From Kiritimatiellales bacterium (GTDB taxonomy: Bacteria > Verrucomicrobiota > Kiritimatiellia > Kiritimatiellales > Pontiellaceae), in contig JABDQT010000088.1 of the NCBI GenBank assembly GCA_013042165.1, positions 1-7,337 on the forward strand: a stretch of 7,337 bases of DNA. Direction: 5' to 3'. Below, piece after piece: positions 6,094-7,337 of the stretch. A program made the position numbers and the translations under genes. The notes beneath the pieces were generated by a model that saw only the letters and a program-made list of their open reading frames with translations, had not been told where the DNA came from and did no database searches. The stretch's first letter is position 1, and the number at the start of each line of letters is the position of its first letter.

Positions 6094-7337
6094 TCAGAAC
6101 AGATCCAGCTGCGAAATATTGGCCTTCAGTTTGTGCGGTCGCTTCTTCGCAATCTTGGGTTGGCCGCCGTCGCCGAACTCGCCCTCTTCGAGATTGCTGA
6201 GGATATCGTTGGCGCGATCAATCACTTCATCCGGCAACCCTGCCAGCCGCGCTACCTGGATTCCGTAGCTCTTGTCGGCCGCGCCCGGAACAATCTTGCG
6301 CAGGAAGGTGATCGAGTGGCCCTTCTCCTTCACGAGAATGCTGAAGTTCTGCACATTGGGCAGAGTGAGCGCCAGATCGGTCAGCTCATGATAATGGGTT
6401 GCAAAGAGCGTTTTGGCCTGCATAGCCGGATTTTTGCAGAGGAACTCCGCCACCGACCATGCGATACTGATGCCGTCGAACGTGCTGGTTCCGCGTCCGA
6501 TCTCGTCGAGCACGATCAGGCTCTTCGGTGTGGCATTGTTGAGGATATTCGCGGTCTCCTGCATCTCCACCATGAAGGTGGAGCGACCGCGTGCAAGATC
6601 GTCGCTCGCGCCCACTCGGGTGAAGACGCGATCCACCAGCCCGATCTCGGCCGAGGCCGCCGGCACGAAACCGCCCATGTGGGCCATGATCGTGATCAGC
6701 GCCACCTGCCGGATATAAGTCGACTTGCCGGCCATGTTGGGGCCGGTGATGATGATCAGCTGGTGCGTTTCGCGGTCGAGCCGGGTGTCGTTGGGAACAA
6801 ACCGCTCCGCATTCGGCATCTGCTCCACCACGGCGTGGCGCCCGTCGCGAATATCCAGCCGGCCGTCATCGCTCATGACCGGCCTTGAATAATTGTTCGC
6901 AAGCGCGCGCTCCGCAAAGGTGGCCAGCACGTCGACTTGTCCGATGGCGAGTGCGTTTTGCTGGATGGCTTCCAGCTGTTCGACGGCCTGCTGCCGCACG
7001 GCCGTGAAGATTTCCTGCTCCAGTCCGATCGAGCGCTCCTGCGCACCGAGAATCTTGTTTTCGTACTCCTTCAGCTCCGGTGTAATGAAACGTTCGGCAT
7101 TCACCAGCGTCTGCTTGCGGATATAGGTGTCCGGCACATCGGCCAGATAGCTCTTGCTGATTTCAATATAGTAGCCGAACACCTTGTTATGCCGCACCTT
7201 CAGCGACTTGATCCCCGTGCGCTCGATTTCCGAGGCCTGGAAATCCGCCAGCCACTTACGGCCCTGCGTCGCCGCATCACGCAGTTCGTCGAGCTCGGCG
7301 TGGTACCCCGGGCGGATCACGCCGCCGTCTTTCAGGT
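6094..7337 (-). CDS. mutS: DNA mismatch repair ATPase MutS, C-terminal part (cut by the window edge)
   Basis: MutS recognises base mismatches and small loops in DNA and recruits MutL in an ATP-dependent way. The visible reading frame stays open to the right edge, with residues LKDGG preceding [15 protein letters not shown]. The GTG at 7320 is therefore an internal Val codon and not a start. Counting from that Val, clamp/lever sequences span about 1-130, including [14 protein letters not shown] (44-57) and [12 protein letters not shown] (76-87). The ATPase domain follows: Walker [11 protein letters not shown] (192-201), the signature [14 protein letters not shown] (240-253), Walker [18 protein letters not shown] (267-283) and ATHYHEL (307-313). 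The end, ISQLDLF, is a common MutS C-terminus. Compared with E. coli MutS, about 420 N-terminal residues lie outside the window. All ATPase motifs are intact. The membrane/TPR gene follows 75 bases downstream. Confidence 0.97.
   Translation of the reverse strand, partial: LKDGGVIRPGYHAELDELRDAATQGRKWLADFQASEIERTGIKSLKVRHNKVFGYYIEISKSYLADVPDTYIRKQTLVNAERFITPELKEYENKILGAQERSIGLEQEIFTAVRQQAVEQLEAIQQNALAIGQVDVLATFAERALANNYSRPVMSDDGRLDIRDGRHAVVEQMPNAERFVPNDTRLDRETHQLIIITGPNMAGKSTYIRQVALITIMAHMGGFVPAASAEIGLVDRVFTRVGASDDLARGRSTFMVEMQETANILNNATPKSLIVLDEIGRGTSTFDGISIAWSVAEFLCKNPAMQAKTLFATHYHELTDLALTLPNVQNFSILVKEKGHSITFLRKIVPGAADKSYGIQVARLAGLPDEVIDRANDILSNLEEGEFGDGGQPKIAKKRPHKLKANISQLDLF

Noticed and set aside
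6133..6888. Plus-strand open frame (251 codons) over mutS
   Set aside because: It is antisense to the MutS ATPase domain and has no recognisable domain.
7318..7320. GTG as a start codon for a short MutS-like protein (MutS2 or a truncated paralogue)
   Set aside because: The frame continues upstream to the window edge with LKDGG, which fits the usual MutS sequence before this point, so the GTG is internal.

Overview
This is a bacterial chromosomal window of core and near-core genes with moderately GC-rich coding sequence. Seven protein genes fill almost all of it. Six are on the minus strand: mutS (3' part only), a membrane/TPR protein, pyrH, frr, coaC and coaB. One, a GHL10-type glycoside hydrolase-like gene, is on the plus strand. 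I see no tRNA, rRNA, CRISPR array, transposase or phage gene. No stretch longer than 125 bases lacks a gene, and positions 1-46, downstream of coaB, hold nothing I can identify.

Layout from high to low coordinate, the direction in which most genes are read: the C-terminal half of DNA mismatch repair protein MutS runs off the right edge. After 75 bases comes a 658-residue polytopic membrane protein with a GT-C-like N-terminal part, an extracytoplasmic domain and C-terminal TPRs. Its transcription appears to end at a good intrinsic terminator that lies inside the last codons of the convergent GHL10 gene. The GHL10 gene is divergent from pyrH, and the roughly 94-base region between them carries a convincing sigma-70-like promoter for pyrH. 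pyrH and frr are 20 bases apart and probably co-transcribed. coaC and coaB follow in the same direction after gaps of 85 and 125 bases, and both gaps contain inverted-repeat structure.

Function: pyrH (UMP kinase) and frr (ribosome recycling) are the classic growth-related pair, here without rpsB-tsf directly upstream. CoaC and CoaB catalyse consecutive steps of coenzyme A synthesis. They are separate genes, in the same order as the two halves of the fused CoaBC (Dfp) enzyme found in many bacteria. The GHL10 protein is an exported or membrane-anchored hydrolase candidate. The membrane/TPR protein has no assigned function.

Organism: separate CoaC and CoaB, a GHL10 protein and a GT-C-like/TPR membrane protein, together with the general style of the proteins, would fit the Planctomycetes-Verrucomicrobia-Chlamydiae superphylum (for example a Kiritimatiellota-like lineage). 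This is a low-confidence inference, since no marker here is diagnostic.

I did not find a clear new multi-gene system. The items most worth following up are the repeat and hairpin arrangement between coaC and coaB, the 60-base palindrome between frr and coaC, the terminator embedded in a coding sequence, and the uncharacterised membrane/TPR protein.
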